Source: Fibrobacter sp. UBA4297
GTDB taxonomy: Bacteria; Fibrobacterota; Fibrobacteria; Fibrobacterales; Fibrobacteraceae
Direction of reading: 5' to 3'
NCBI RefSeq assembly: GCF_002394865.1
Contig: NZ_DGUZ01000025.1
Coordinates: 1 to 21,382 of the forward strand
DNA length: 21,382 bases
Part shown: piece after piece, positions 21,094-21,382 of the stretch
Numbering within the stretch: position 1 is the first letter of the stretch
Layout: every line of letters begins with the position of its first letter
Translations under genes and position numbers: made by a program
Notes under the pieces: model-generated
The model's database searches: none
Seen by the model: the letters and a program-made list of their open reading frames with translations, nothing else
What the model was told of the DNA's origin: nothing

Positions 21094-21382
21094 GCTTGTT
21101 TACTTGTTTTGATTGTGGTGGCGATGCTTGCGGGGTGCTCGAACCATCCGCCTTCTGCGGCGCAGTTCATGAATGCGAGGAATGGAATTAATTTCGTTGC
21201 TGGCGGAGCGGTAAGAGTTGGGGATTTGGATAACAGGAAAATTCCTGGGCGGGACGATGAATCGGTATCATATGAAGAAGGGTATTGGAATACGGATTTA
21301 GCGCTGTCTTTTGCCTTTCCATATGCGGTAGTGGCGCTGGATTTAGAAGATTATACTTACAGAACCATTATGGGTGGCCGAT
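21082..21382 (+). CDS. HPPSA-type lipoprotein, family copy 3 (3' end outside window)
   Basis: The first 100 residues of a lipoprotein that runs off the window. The signal MNRLACLLVLIVVAMLAGC ends in a good lipobox (LAGC), followed by SNHPPSAAQFMNA. The signal peptide resembles that of the gene at 19035 (MNRL start), but the mature N-terminus is closer to that of the gene at 14275 (HPPSAAQFMN). Later residues (YWNTDLALSFAFPYAVVALD) again look like beta-strands. This mosaic relation among the three copies suggests recombination in the family. Function unknown. Confidence 0.78.
   Translation, partial: MNRLACLLVLIVVAMLAGCSNHPPSAAQFMNARNGINFVAGGAVRVGDLDNRKIPGRDDESVSYEEGYWNTDLALSFAFPYAVVALDLEDYTYRTIMGGR

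Overview
The window looks like chromosome from a Fibrobacter species (F. succinogenes or a close relative). The main evidence is a lipoprotein with a poly-Ser linker and two Fibrobacter-succinogenes-major-paralogous (FISUMP) domains, together with GH5 and GH8 cellulases, secreted proteins ending in type IX secretion (T9SS)-like sorting domains, and a strong codon bias in the highly expressed genes. I saw no rRNA, tRNA, CRISPR array or transposase. All family assignments come from reading motifs by eye, not from a search.

Layout. (1) 1-3615: the 3' part of an Opp/Dpp-type ABC importer operon, with two permeases (the first cut by the window edge) and two ATPases, closed by a clear terminator. 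(2) 3769-12719: a plant-polysaccharide block. It holds a FISUMP lipoprotein (-), a secreted DUF4874/DUF4832 protein (+), a GH5 endoglucanase with a C-terminal sorting domain (-), a small, highly codon-biased surface protein with a CBM11-like fold and a sorting domain (+), and a GH8 endoglucanase lipoprotein (+). The pieces suggest two ways of displaying proteins on the cell surface: lipid anchoring through Ser/Pro/Thr linkers, and T9SS-type sorting. (3) 12847-14034: a BatD-like single-pass membrane protein. (4) 14275-18794: an AT-rich lipoprotein, an acyltransferase-3 membrane enzyme, a Na+/sugar symporter of the vSGLT type, an EmrE-type SMR pump and a stand-alone TfoX N-terminal-domain protein. 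(5) 18796-21382: an accessory-looking block in which a DinD-family gene lies between two copies of a lipoprotein gene whose promoter and upstream region have been duplicated, with related palindromes placed around it.

How the genes may work together. The extracellular and surface enzymes (GH5, GH8, the CBM-like protein, FISUMP and perhaps DUF4832) would bind and cut cellulose or hemicellulose. The symporter and possibly the Opp-type importer could take up the products; the importer's substrate cannot be read from sequence and may be peptide.

The most unusual signals are: (a) a perfect 30-bp palindrome inside dinD, with near-copies at the ends of tfoX-like and dinD and a 29-nt identical block spanning both stop codons; (b) a duplicated unit made of palindrome, GTCAT hairpins, promoter and HPPSA-type lipoprotein; (c) several genes with a -10-like box only 6-8 nt before the ATG and no Shine-Dalgarno, suggesting leaderless mRNAs; (d) a family of hairpin repeats starting TGTCAT in nearly every larger gap.
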